From NCBI GenBank assembly GCA_964578535.1, contig CAZODI010000040.1, positions 1 to 30,512 of the forward strand: a DNA stretch of 30,512 nucleotides, given 5' to 3'. This document shows positions 23,719 through 30,512 of this stretch, piece after piece. A program made the position numbers and the translations under genes. Origin of the DNA: PHBD01 sp964578535. GTDB lineage: Bacteria; Desulfobacterota; Syntrophia; Syntrophales; PHBD01. Below the pieces are notes generated by a model. That model saw only the letters and a program-made list of their open reading frames with translations. It was not told the origin of the DNA and did not search any database. Within the stretch, counting starts at the first letter, position 1. Every line of letters begins with the position of its first letter.

Positions 23719-24542
23719 TTCTTCTGTTTGTAGTCCAGGATCAGGACTTCTTCCAGCCGGTTGAAATCAGACGCCGGAGCAATGTCGATCTTCTGGAACA
23801 GGCTGTCCGCTTTTTTGTCGAAGGCGGTGACCGAGCCCAGGACGAGCCCCTTGGGATAAAGGCCGGACAGGCCGGAGGTGAGCAGGACGTCTCCTGCCTG
23901 AACGTCCTCCAGATTGGATATGTATTTCAGGCGTCCGCCTCCGGAGCCGTTGCCCTGGAGAATGCCTTCCGCACGGGTCCTCTGGATCAGGGCGTCGATG
24001 TTGCTTTTTTCGTCCGTGATCAGAAGGACCTTGGATATGTTCGGGGAAGCCTCGATGACGCGCCCCACCACTCCCCTGCTGGAGAGAACGGGTTGCCCCG
24101 GCCGGACGCCGCGGGTTGTTCCCCTGTCCAGGAGGATGGTCTTGAAGAGGGATGCCTGGCTCTTGTCGATGACCCTCGCCGCCATGGCCGGGATTTTCAA
24201 TTCCTGCTGCAGGGACAACAGGGCTTGGAGTCTCTGAGCCTCCAGATACCCTTCCCGGTAGCGATTCAGTTCCGTGGTCAGCGCATCGATTTTTTTCCCC
24301 AGTGCCCGGTTCTCCTGCCGAAGACCGATCAGGTGCAGGTAGTCCGTCCATGTGTCGCGCAGGGCGTGAAAGGATGCCGTCAGGGCGGACTGAACGGGGC
24401 CGGTGATCTCCAGGACGGCGATGCGAATCGGTCCCGGACGTTCGGAGTACCGGAGATGGTAGGAGATCATCGCCAGCGTCAGCAGGAGAAAGACGGCCAG
24501 GATGATCAGGTTCTTTTTTCGTTTCGATGCGCTCATGTCCAT
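23715..24542 (-). CDS. mreC: Rod shape-determining protein MreC
   Basis: A 275-residue periplasmic scaffold of the elongasome. After a short basic N-terminus (KRKKNL) comes one membrane helix (about 10-27), a coiled coil (about 60-105), and the double beta-barrel domain containing RGVRPGQPVLSSRGVVGRV and DVLLTSGLSGLYPKGLVLG, both family signatures. The start is uncertain: ATG 24542 and 24536 are the usual family distance from the helix; the frame extends to 24593 without a good ribosome site. Confidence 0.94.
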   Translation of the reverse strand: MDMSASKRKKNLIILAVFLLLTLAMISYHLRYSERPGPIRIAVLEITGPVQSALTASFHALRDTWTDYLHLIGLRQENRALGKKIDALTTELNRYREGYLEAQRLQALLSLQQELKIPAMAARVIDKSQASLFKTILLDRGTTRGVRPGQPVLSSRGVVGRVIEASPNISKVLLITDEKSNIDALIQRTRAEGILQGNGSGGGRLKYISNLEDVQAGDVLLTSGLSGLYPKGLVLGSVTAFDKKADSLFQKIDIAPASDFNRLEEVLILDYKQKK

Positions 24543-24791
24543 CCCACGATCACGGCGGAATGGAAGTGCCTTGCATCGCATAAGCCGGTTCATTCCGGTC
24601 AGGATGCGAAGAACAGATCCCGTCTCGATTCCGGTGGAAGGGAAAGATAATGCCCGGGAAAGCCGTCCGTTGCCTGTGGCAGGAAGTGATGGCTGCGTTT
24701 TCGAGCTGACCCGGAAACCGGACCGGGACGCGTATCGACTTCAAGAAGGCTCCAGCCGTCACGGGACACGAATTTGCCGGGAAGCCGCCGC
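24543..24791. other. Spacer between mreB and mreC
   Basis: A 249-bp stretch without a gene I can support. No terminator-like stem with T-run is visible, so mreB and mreC are probably co-transcribed; no clear promoter for mreC was found. Confidence 0.4.
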
Positions 24792-25829
24792 CTACGGCTG
24801 GACGGCCACCTCCTTCAGAAGATTCATGTGATCCAGGGCCATGCCGGCGCCGCGGACAACCGTGGACAGGGGGTCCTCCGCCACCGTCACGGGCAGCCCC
24901 GTTTCCTCCTTGAGAAGGAGATCGAGGTTTCTCAGCAGGGCGCCGCCGCCGGTCAACGTGATACCGCGGTCCACGATATCTCCGGCCAGTTCGGGAGGTG
25001 CGTTTTCAAGGGCATCCTTGACGGCGTCCACAATGAGACTGATGGGTTCCATGATGGCTTCCCGGATTTCCTCCGAGTTCGCCTCGATGATCTTGGGGAT
25101 CCCGGAGATCAGATCCCGGCCTTTTACGTCCACCTTGCGGATCTCGTTGTCCGGAAAGGCGGAGCCGATGGTGGTCTTGATGATTTCACCGGAGCGCTCC
25201 CCGATGAGCAGGCTGTATTTCCGTTTCAGGTACTGGACGATTTCCTCGTCGATCCGGTCTCCCGCGCACCGCACGGACTTGGAGTACACAATGCCGGCCA
25301 GGGAGATGACGGCCACTTCGGTTGTCCCACCGCCGATATCCACGACCATCGAACTGATGGGGTCCATGATGGGAAGCCCCGCGCCGATGGCGGCGGCCAT
25401 GGGCTCTTCGATCAGGTAGACTTCCCGGGCTCCCGCCGATTCAACGGTCTCCCTGACGGCTCGCCTCTCCACCTGGGTGATGCCCGACGGGATGGAGACG
25501 ATGATTCGGGGACGGATCAGCGTTCTGCGGTTGTGAACCCTCTGGATGAAATGCCGGAGCATGACCTCGGTAATGTCGAAGTCGGCGATAACCCCGTCCC
25601 GGAGGGGACGGACAGCCTCGATGTTCCCGGGGGTTCTGCCGAGCATTTTTTTCGCTTCCGCTCCGACCGCTAGAACCTTTTTGGTGCCCCGTGCATCGCG
25701 ATGAACGGCCACGACGGACGGTTCGCTCAGAACGATGCCTTCTCCTTTTACATAGACCAGCGTATTCGCTGTGCCCAGGTCTATCGCCAGATCGTTGGAA
25801 AACTTCCCCAGAATGAAATCAAACAGCAA
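24792..25829 (-). CDS. mreB: Rod shape-determining actin homologue MreB
   Basis: A 345-residue bacterial actin that organises side-wall synthesis on the inner membrane. Actin-fold motifs are complete: phosphate loop 1 IDLGTANTLVY, phosphate loop 2 VVDIGGGTTEVAVISL, and the adenosine motif LTGGGALLRNL. The N-terminal MLFDFILGKFS is an amphipathic-type membrane contact. AGGAGGT lies about 10 bases before ATG 25829. It leads the elongasome operon and is divergent from ssb. Confidence 0.97.
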   Translation of the reverse strand: MLFDFILGKFSNDLAIDLGTANTLVYVKGEGIVLSEPSVVAVHRDARGTKKVLAVGAEAKKMLGRTPGNIEAVRPLRDGVIADFDITEVMLRHFIQRVHNRRTLIRPRIIVSIPSGITQVERRAVRETVESAGAREVYLIEEPMAAAIGAGLPIMDPISSMVVDIGGGTTEVAVISLAGIVYSKSVRCAGDRIDEEIVQYLKRKYSLLIGERSGEIIKTTIGSAFPDNEIRKVDVKGRDLISGIPKIIEANSEEIREAIMEPISLIVDAVKDALENAPPELAGDIVDRGITLTGGGALLRNLDLLLKEETGLPVTVAEDPLSTVVRGAGMALDHMNLLKEVAVQP

Positions 25830-25898
25830 GGCAGGACCTCCTGGTTGTTTGCTTTGGAATAACGGACACTTATACCTGATATCCCGTAAGGACAGACC

Positions 25899-25927
25899 GT
25901 TATACTGTATTTCGACACCCGAATCAA
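25899..25927 (-). promoter_or_regulatory. Candidate mreB promoter
   Basis: On the minus strand TTGATT (25922-25927) and TATAAC (25899-25904) are spaced by 17 bp, about 70 bp before the mreB start. The -10 box matches five of six consensus bases. Confidence 0.5.
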
Positions 25928-26118
25928 ACCATTTTTCAATTACTTTGGCATGGATCGCCTCTCCGGAACAATCCTCCGGAAGACGCGGTGAAACGGGACT
26001 TGCAACCGGGATTCCAGTTGTACATGGACGGTATACGGCAGGGATGCCTACGAATTTACCCTGATTGCATCAAGGCTCCCACAAAGATGCAACAATTGGT
26101 TTTTTCTTGAAAATTCTG

Positions 26119-26147
26119 TTGCCTGCGGGTCGTCCCTTGTGTATAAA
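26119..26147 (+). promoter_or_regulatory. Candidate ssb promoter
   Basis: TTGCCT (26119-26124) and TATAAA (26142-26147) are spaced by 17 bp. The -10 box is near consensus and the ssb start lies 28 bp further on, giving a short leader. Confidence 0.5.
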
Positions 26148-26175
26148 AGCCCATCTCATGACGGGAGGGACCGGC

Positions 26176-26583
26176 ATGCTCAACAAGGTGATGCTCATCG
26201 GACGGCTGGGAGCGGACCCGGAGGTTCGCTATACCCCGGATGGCGCCATGATCACGACGTTCCGGCTCGCAACGGACGAACAATGGAAGGACAAGAGCGG
26301 TGAAAAGGTCCAGCGGACCGAGTGGCACCGCATTGTCACCTTCGGCCGGCTGGCGGAAATCTGCGGAAACTACCTGAACAAGGGCAAGCTGGTTTACGTG
26401 GAAGGACGGATCCAGACGCGCTCCTGGGAAGACAAGGAAGGTCAGAAACGGTACATGACGGAGATCGTCGCCGCGAACATGCAGATGCTCGACGGGAGGG
26501 GCCAGGGGAAACCCGCGACGGGGGACGAACCTTCCTCCGGTGCGCCCGACGGCGGATATCCGGAAGACGACGTGCCGTTTTGA
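26176..26583 (+). CDS. ssb: Single-stranded DNA-binding protein
   Basis: A 135-residue SSB that coats single-stranded DNA and recruits repair and replication proteins. The OB fold (about 1-105) begins MLNKVMLIGRLGADPEVRYT and includes TEWHRIVTFGRLAE and KLVYVEGRIQTRSW. A short Gly/Pro-rich linker leads to the acidic tip DDVPF, which binds partner proteins. Start at ATG 26176 fits the family; GGAGG lies 8 bases upstream. It converges on tatA with only 13 bp between stops. Confidence 0.96.
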   Translation: MLNKVMLIGRLGADPEVRYTPDGAMITTFRLATDEQWKDKSGEKVQRTEWHRIVTFGRLAEICGNYLNKGKLVYVEGRIQTRSWEDKEGQKRYMTEIVAANMQMLDGRGQGKPATGDEPSSGAPDGGYPEDDVPF

Positions 26584-26596
26584 GGTGCGGAGGGGA

Positions 26597-26782
26597 TTAT
26601 TTCGGCTCGACCTTCTTGTTCTGGGGGGTCACATCGATTTCGTCGGGTTCCCGGGTTGCCTTCTTGAAGTTCCGGATCCCCTTTCCCAGGGCATTGCCGA
26701 TTTCCGGAAGCTTGCCGGCGCCGAAGATGATCAGGATGATCACCAGGATGATCAGCAATTCTGGAATACCGATACCAAACAT
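26597..26782 (-). CDS. tatA: Sec-independent translocase subunit TatA/TatE
   Basis: A 61-residue single-helix protein that forms the Tat export pore for folded proteins. The membrane helix is at about 4-20 (IPELLIILVIILIIFG), then the FGAGKLPE hinge and an amphipathic helix containing IGNALGKGIRNFKKA, followed by a short charged tail. Start ATG 26782 has AGGGAG about 10 bases upstream. It follows the RodZ-like gene by 79 bp on the same strand. tatB and tatC are not nearby, so it is either a stand-alone TatA or a TatE paralogue. Confidence 0.92.
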   Translation of the reverse strand: MFGIGIPELLIILVIILIIFGAGKLPEIGNALGKGIRNFKKATREPDEIDVTPQNKKVEPK

Positions 26783-26861
26783 GATTCTTTGCTCCCTGTG
26801 GGGTTTTTCATCTCCATAGATCATCGCATGGAGGTTGTCAAACCTATCTTTCGAAGGCGTT

Positions 26862-27728
26862 TCAGGGAAGCCGAAGGTGTACGACCTGCCCCGGGGCCCC
26901 CAGGGGGCCCAGGGGTTTTCCCTGAAAGGTCAACTGGGTTCCCCCGGCGTTTCCCACATCGATGTCAAATGAGCGGGATGCCCGCCGCTCCAGCCTTTCC
27001 CCCGGCTTCAGCAGGACCTGGTACGGCTGGCTCTGGTCTTCGCTGAGGCGGATCCAGGTGTAATCCCGGGCCTCGATGAGGAGGGAGTATCCATCCGTCG
27101 CTGCGGGTGCGGGTGCTGGTGAAGCCGCGGGTGCAGAGGGCGGCCTGGGTTGGGGGGGCTCCTGAATGGCTGCCGGAGGCGGTGCCGGGGCGGATGCGGA
27201 AGGTTCGGGAGCCGCCGGTGGGGATCCCTGTGAGCCGGCAGGGGGCTGCTGTGTGGCCGGGGCGGGTGTTGCGGTTTCCGTTGGCTGGGCGGACGGGACC
27301 GACGGCGTGGACGGTGCCGGGACCGGCTCCCGGAGCATCAGAACGGCCGCCGCAATGATCAGGGCCAGCGCCAGGCAGGAAATCGTAACGATCCATTTCT
27401 TGAGGGACTTTTTTTTCGGTGGTATGAGTACCTCCTCCAGGGAGGGACCTTCGGACTCCGCCAGGAACCGGTTGTATCGCTCCAGCAGTTTGCCCTCATC
27501 GGCGCCGATCGACCTGGCATACGACCGGATAAAGGAGCGGGCGATAACCGGTGCCGGCAGTTTTCCGAAACGACCTGTTTCAATCGCTTCCAGGTTGATT
27601 ACGGTGATCCGTGTGGCCTCGAAAATGTCCTTCAGCTGAATCCCCTGCGATTCCCTCAGGGATTTCAGGTCCTGGACAGGAAATGCCTGATCCGGTGCCG
27701 TGTTCCGGGTGGTTACGTCATCTTCCAT
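26862..27728 (-). CDS. RodZ-like protein: helix-turn-helix, membrane helix, DUF4115
   Basis: A 288-residue RodZ-type protein. Order: cytoplasmic Cro-like helix-turn-helix (about 18-86: LKSLRESQGIQLKDIFEATR then TGRFGKLPAPVIARSFIRSY); a basic stretch KKKSLKKW; one membrane helix (about 112-131); a long Pro/Ala-rich linker (about 134-210); and the DUF4115 beta domain (about 212-286) with DYTWIRL and KPGERLERRASRSFDI. RodZ links MreB to the wall machinery. The mre operon lies about 1 kb away but on its own transcript. Start ATG 27728 lacks a strong ribosome site but gives the expected N-terminus. Confidence 0.9.
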   Translation of the reverse strand: MEDDVTTRNTAPDQAFPVQDLKSLRESQGIQLKDIFEATRITVINLEAIETGRFGKLPAPVIARSFIRSYARSIGADEGKLLERYNRFLAESEGPSLEEVLIPPKKKSLKKWIVTISCLALALIIAAAVLMLREPVPAPSTPSVPSAQPTETATPAPATQQPPAGSQGSPPAAPEPSASAPAPPPAAIQEPPQPRPPSAPAASPAPAPAATDGYSLLIEARDYTWIRLSEDQSQPYQVLLKPGERLERRASRSFDIDVGNAGGTQLTFQGKPLGPLGAPGQVVHLRLP

Positions 27729-27908
27729 GGCTGCCCCGTTTTGCCCCCAAGGATGAAATGATGGGGGACCTTACCATTCTCGGCAGTATCCATGCAACCG
27801 GAAATAGTAAAGATTCTGCTGTGAAGCGGTTTTCTTCAGCGGTCGGTGTCTCGATGCCGCAGAAGTGGAGTTGGAACGTACAATTCACGATGGGAGAGAT
27901 GAAGAGCG

Positions 27909-28694
27909 ATGGATTCCCCTGGTGCCTTCATGAAGGATGTTGCCCGGAAAGCCGGCGATTGGTTGAAGAAGAGACTCGGCGAAGAGCACACCGTTGACTA
28001 CAAGGGCGTCATCAACATTGTCACGGAAGCGGATCGCCAGTCGGAGGAAATGATCGTATCGGCGATTCTCGACCGGTATCCGGACCACGACATCCTGGCG
28101 GAAGAGGCGGACAGAGTTCCCAAGGGGTCGCCATACCGGTGGATCATCGACCCTCTCGACGGGACGACGAACTATGCCCACGGCTATCCGGTGTTTTGTG
28201 TGTCCATTGCCCTCGAGGAAAACGGCATCGTCCGGCACGGCGTGGTTTACAATCCGATACTGGAGGAGATGTTTTACGCCTGCCGTGGTGAGGGGGCCTT
28301 TCTGAACGGACGCCCCCTACGCGTTTCCGGGACAAAGGACCTCTCCCGCAGCCTTCTTGCTACGGGATTTCCGTACGACATCCGGGACAATTCCGACAAC
28401 AACATGAATTATTTTCAAGTAATGGCCAGAAGCGCACAGGCGGTCCGGCGGGCCGGATCGGCGGCGCTGGATATGGCCTATGTGGCGGCCGGCCGTTTCG
28501 ACGGTTTCTGGGAGCTCCGCCTGATGCCCTGGGACACGGCGGCCGGGTGGCTCCTGGTGGTCGAGGCCGGCGGGCAGGTCACGAATCTCTCGGGGGCTCC
28601 CTTTTCGCTCAAAGCACCCCATATCCTCGCTTCGAACGGGCGGATTCACGAATCCATGATCGCTGCCCTCCGCCTTGCCCCCTCTCCAACCTGA
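27909..28694 (+). CDS. Inositol monophosphatase-family phosphatase (SuhB-like)
   Basis: A 261-residue Mg-dependent phosphatase of the inositol monophosphatase family. Metal ligands are visible: E65 in ILAEEAD, D81 and D84 in WIIDPLDGTTNYAHG, and D209 in MPWDTAAGW. The middle GEGAFLNGRPLRVS is also typical. Family members act on inositol phosphates, fructose-1,6-bisphosphate or PAP, or, as SuhB, take part in rRNA antitermination; the sequence does not decide. Start ATG 27909 has GGGAGAG about 11 bases upstream; ATG 27930 is an alternative. It is divergent from the RodZ-like gene. Confidence 0.92.
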   Translation: MDSPGAFMKDVARKAGDWLKKRLGEEHTVDYKGVINIVTEADRQSEEMIVSAILDRYPDHDILAEEADRVPKGSPYRWIIDPLDGTTNYAHGYPVFCVSIALEENGIVRHGVVYNPILEEMFYACRGEGAFLNGRPLRVSGTKDLSRSLLATGFPYDIRDNSDNNMNYFQVMARSAQAVRRAGSAALDMAYVAAGRFDGFWELRLMPWDTAAGWLLVVEAGGQVTNLSGAPFSLKAPHILASNGRIHESMIAALRLAPSPT

Positions 28695-28745
28695 CCAGAA
28701 GGGCACGGCACGACAGCCTTATCCCTCTCTCGGGACGGTCTTCCC

Positions 28746-28773
28746 TTGACAATGCCGATACGGTGTTTATATT
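28746..28773 (+). promoter_or_regulatory. Promoter of the Hsp20 cluster
   Basis: Consensus TTGACA (28746-28751) and TATATT (28768-28773) are spaced by 16 bp; TATTAT at 28770-28775 gives an 18-bp alternative. A leader of roughly 120 nt follows. Just after the -10 region lies an ACAA/TTGT dyad (28798-28815). No CIRCE element was found, so control is either vegetative or by another repressor. Confidence 0.55.
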
Positions 28774-28901
28774 ATCGCCAAAAGGTGTTAATGCGAACAA
28801 TATTAAATGGTTGTCGTCTTTCCTCTGGCTGGGTGCGTGTGCTCGGTGTCCTGTATCATCAGGAAGGGAAGGCGACCAAACCGGAAAAGGAGGTTGTGGA
28901 C

Positions 28902-29342
28902 ATGTTCGGACCGGTCTGGAGATTTGGAAGAATCGTGGATCTCATGCCGGAGGTACAGCGCCTCCAGCGGGAAATGAACAGGCTGTTTTCGGGTGTCAGC
29001 CAGCCCTTCAGCCAGGATTTCCCGGCGATCAACGTCTGGAGCGGGGAGAATGAGATCGTTGTCTCCGCCGAGTTGCCGGGAGCGGATCCCGACGGCATGG
29101 ATATCTCCGTTGTGGGGGAAAGCCTGACCCTCAGCGGTGGACGGAATCCGGAGACCCTGAAAGAGGGCGAGAATTACCATCGCCAGGAAAGGAGCAGCGG
29201 GCGCTTCAGTCGAACCCTGCAGTTGCCGTTCCGGGTGGATGCGGGAAACGTGGCTGCCCGTTATGAAAAGGGTATCCTCCACATAACCCTGCCGCGGGCA
29301 GAGGCGGACAAACCCAGAAAGATCAGCATCAAGGCGGAGTAG
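28902..29342 (+). CDS. Small heat shock protein, Hsp20 family (first of three)
   Basis: A 146-residue alpha-crystallin-domain chaperone that holds unfolding proteins without ATP. The N-terminal arm (about 1-40) contains LQREMNRLF; the alpha-crystallin domain (about 41-138) includes VSAELPGADPDGMDI and YEKGILHITLP; the C-terminal I-x-I motif is ISI in RKISIKAE. Start ATG 28902 follows AAAAGGAGG at 8 bases; the frame is open further upstream but runs through the promoter. Two more Hsp20 genes follow at 18 and 17 bp, forming one operon. Confidence 0.95.
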   Translation: MFGPVWRFGRIVDLMPEVQRLQREMNRLFSGVSQPFSQDFPAINVWSGENEIVVSAELPGADPDGMDISVVGESLTLSGGRNPETLKEGENYHRQERSSGRFSRTLQLPFRVDAGNVAARYEKGILHITLPRAEADKPRKISIKAE

Positions 29343-29360
29343 AAAGGGGGGACGACCAAG

Positions 29361-29759
29361 ATGAAGGAACAGGAACTGCAGAAACAGACGGCTTCGAACC
29401 CGGTGGAAATGGAACGGACGAGAAACCGAAAGGTGTATGTTCCCCGGGTCGACATCTATGAGACAAAGGAGTCCATTGTGCTTCTGGCCGACATGCCGGG
29501 AGTGGACGAGAGTTCCGTGGACATCATGCTGGAAAAGAATGTGCTGACCATCAACGGAACGGTGGAGCCTGTCGCCTTTTCCGGGTACAACCTCGTGTAT
29601 GCCGAATTCGATACGGGAGACTATCAGCGGGCTTTCACCCTTCCCGAGGAGATCGACCAGAACAGGATCGAGGCCACGGTGAAAAACGGTGTTCTCCGTC
29701 TCGTTCTCCAGAAGGCGGAGAAATCGAAGGCCAGGAAAATCGCCATCAAGGCGGAGTGA
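29361..29759 (+). CDS. Small heat shock protein, Hsp20 family, short N-terminal arm (second of three)
   Basis: A 132-residue alpha-crystallin protein. It differs from its neighbours in lacking the hydrophobic N-terminal arm: the first 28 residues are polar and charged (EQELQKQTAS) and the domain starts near VYVPRVDIYE. Core motifs are LLADMPGVDESSVDI and VKNGVLRLVL, and the C-terminus has IAI in RKIAIKAE. The arm drives oligomer assembly and substrate capture in this family, so this subunit may be a modifier of mixed oligomers (inference). AAAGGGGGG precedes ATG 29361. Confidence 0.93.
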   Translation: MKEQELQKQTASNPVEMERTRNRKVYVPRVDIYETKESIVLLADMPGVDESSVDIMLEKNVLTINGTVEPVAFSGYNLVYAEFDTGDYQRAFTLPEEIDQNRIEATVKNGVLRLVLQKAEKSKARKIAIKAE

Positions 29760-29776
29760 GAAAGGAGGTGGAAACC

Positions 29777-30283
29777 ATGGCATTCCGAAGGTTGTTGCCA
29801 TCTCTCTGGAGAGAGCATGCGGTTCCGGCCGGCCAGGAAGGAGATCATCCTTTTTCCGCTTTGCAGCAGGAAATGAACCGGGTTTTCGACGATTTCTTCC
29901 AGGGGACGGCTTTTGCCCCGTTTCCCGCTGCCGGCGGCCGCGCCGGAGGTTTCCATCCTTCCGTGGACGTGAAGGAGGGGGCGAAGGAGATCGTCGTCCA
30001 TGCGGAGCTTCCCGGGATGGAGGAGAAGGACGTGGAGCTTTTCCTGGAGGAGTCGGCTCTCGTTCTCAAAGGCGAAAAGAAATTTGAAAAGGAAGACAAG
30101 GGCGAGGGTTACCATACCATCGAGCGGAGCTACGGGGCGTTTCAACGGGTCATTCCCCTGCCCCGGGAGATCGATCTGAACAAGGCCCAGGCCCGGTTCA
30201 AAAACGGCGTTCTGACGGTAACCCTGCCGAAACTGGAGCAGGCCAAGGCAAAGGGAAAGAAGATTTCCATCCAGTCGGCCTGA
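29777..30283 (+). CDS. Small heat shock protein, Hsp20 family (third of three)
   Basis: A 168-residue alpha-crystallin chaperone with the longest N-terminal arm of the trio (about 1-58), containing LQQEMNRVFDDFF. The domain (about 59-158) has HAELPGMEEKDVEL and FKNGVLTVTLP; the C-terminal I-x-I is ISI in KKISIQSA. Start ATG 29777 follows AAAGGAGGT at 7 bases; the in-frame GTG at 29756 overlaps the previous stop and precedes that ribosome site. It is the last gene before the terminator at 30358. Confidence 0.95.
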   Translation: MAFRRLLPSLWREHAVPAGQEGDHPFSALQQEMNRVFDDFFQGTAFAPFPAAGGRAGGFHPSVDVKEGAKEIVVHAELPGMEEKDVELFLEESALVLKGEKKFEKEDKGEGYHTIERSYGAFQRVIPLPREIDLNKAQARFKNGVLTVTLPKLEQAKAKGKKISIQSA

Positions 30284-30512
30284 TCGCGGAAACACGGGGC
30301 TTCGGCCGCCGTATTCAAAACTTCAATTCGTTTTCTGGAAGGAAAACAGCCGTAAAAAGAAGGGGGAGCGGATTTCAAGTCCGTTCCTCCTTCTTTCTTT
30401 TCCTTTCCTGCCAAGCCGGACCACCTTTTCCTTTGCAATCATCGCATCGGCGCGGGGGCGGCCGCCGTCGCGGACACTTTTCCGCACGGGCCGTTGAAAA
30501 ACACCCGTCTGC
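30284..30512. other. Right-edge non-coding stretch
   Basis: Apart from the terminator at 30358-30394 I see no gene or site here; the last 80 bases are GC-rich and may belong to a feature cut by the window end. Confidence 0.45.
30358..30394 (+). terminator. Terminator of the Hsp20 operon
   Basis: AGAAGGGGGAGCGGA (30358-30372) and TCCGTTCCTCCTTCT (30380-30394) form a 15-bp stem with two G-U pairs and a 7-nt loop, followed by TTCTTTTCCTTT. It lies 75 bp past the third Hsp20 stop. Confidence 0.85.

Larger units (their letters stand above)
25830..26175. other. Divergent control region between mreB and ssb
   Basis: The 346 bp contain no gene I can support. They hold a promoter candidate for each flanking gene (25899-25927 minus; 26119-26147 plus) and an AT-rich middle. 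CCGGA and TCCGG at about 25966-25982 form a small stem. No riboswitch pattern was recognised. Confidence 0.5.

Noticed and set aside
24594..24791. Small minus-strand frame between mreB and mreC (about 24550-24762)
   Set aside because: It overlaps the mreC start, lacks a ribosome site and shows no protein-like pattern.
28746..28901. N-terminal extension of the first Hsp20 gene
   Set aside because: The open frame runs through the promoter boxes, and ATG 28902 has an ideal ribosome site and gives the normal Hsp20 start.
1..30512. tRNA, rRNA, CRISPR, insertion sequence or prophage signals
   Set aside because: No cloverleaf, spaced-repeat array, transposase, integrase or terminal inverted repeat was recognised; the window is an ordinary chromosomal region.

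Overview
The window looks like chromosomal DNA of a high-GC Gram-negative bacterium. The best fit is a member of the Desulfobacterota (former Deltaproteobacteria), possibly a Syntrophales-like anaerobe. The clues are a b/b' ATP synthase operon without the a and c genes, a bactofilin at the end of an mreBCD-mrdA-rodA operon, and acyl-CoA/beta-keto acid catabolic genes. The lineage is an inference; no rRNA gene is present.

Layout. (1) 233-1828, minus strand: a probable three-gene unit with a stand-alone CULT-domain protein (the thalidomide-binding domain of cereblon), an isochorismatase-family hydrolase and a small secreted protein of unknown function. (2) 2077-6608, minus: a catabolic cluster read as GntP-type permease, carnitine-dehydrogenase-like 3-hydroxyacid dehydrogenase, PanE-like reductase and beta-keto acid cleavage enzyme. 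(3) 6735-8908, minus: a soluble two-PAS histidine kinase overlapping a NarL-type response regulator, separated from the permease by a strong hairpin. (4) 9032-10633, minus: a four-helix membrane protein of unknown function, divergent from (5) 10998-12898, plus: a two-subunit glutaconate-type CoA-transferase, then greA. (6) 13599-19481, minus: atpF'-F-H-A-G-D-C; a terminator shared with greA closes it. (7) 19778-25829, minus: mreB-mreC-mreD-mrdA-rodA-bactofilin, the elongasome operon, divergent from ssb. (8) 26597-27728, minus: a RodZ-like protein and tatA. (9) 27909-30283, plus: an inositol-monophosphatase-family gene and three tandem Hsp20 genes behind a clear sigma70-type promoter and before a strong terminator.

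How it may work together. In cluster 2 a beta-hydroxy acid could be imported, oxidised to a beta-keto acid and cleaved with acetyl-CoA, which is the logic of carnitine breakdown; the nearby CoA-transferase could handle the resulting acids or acetoacetate. The true substrate cannot be read from the sequence.

The two most unusual items are the CULT protein, whose zinc and aromatic-cage residues are all in register with the characterised bacterial protein, and the atp operon leader. In that leader an intrinsic terminator lies only 24 nt before the first atp start codon, and a short open frame with a plausible start ends exactly at the base of the terminator stem, as expected for attenuation.
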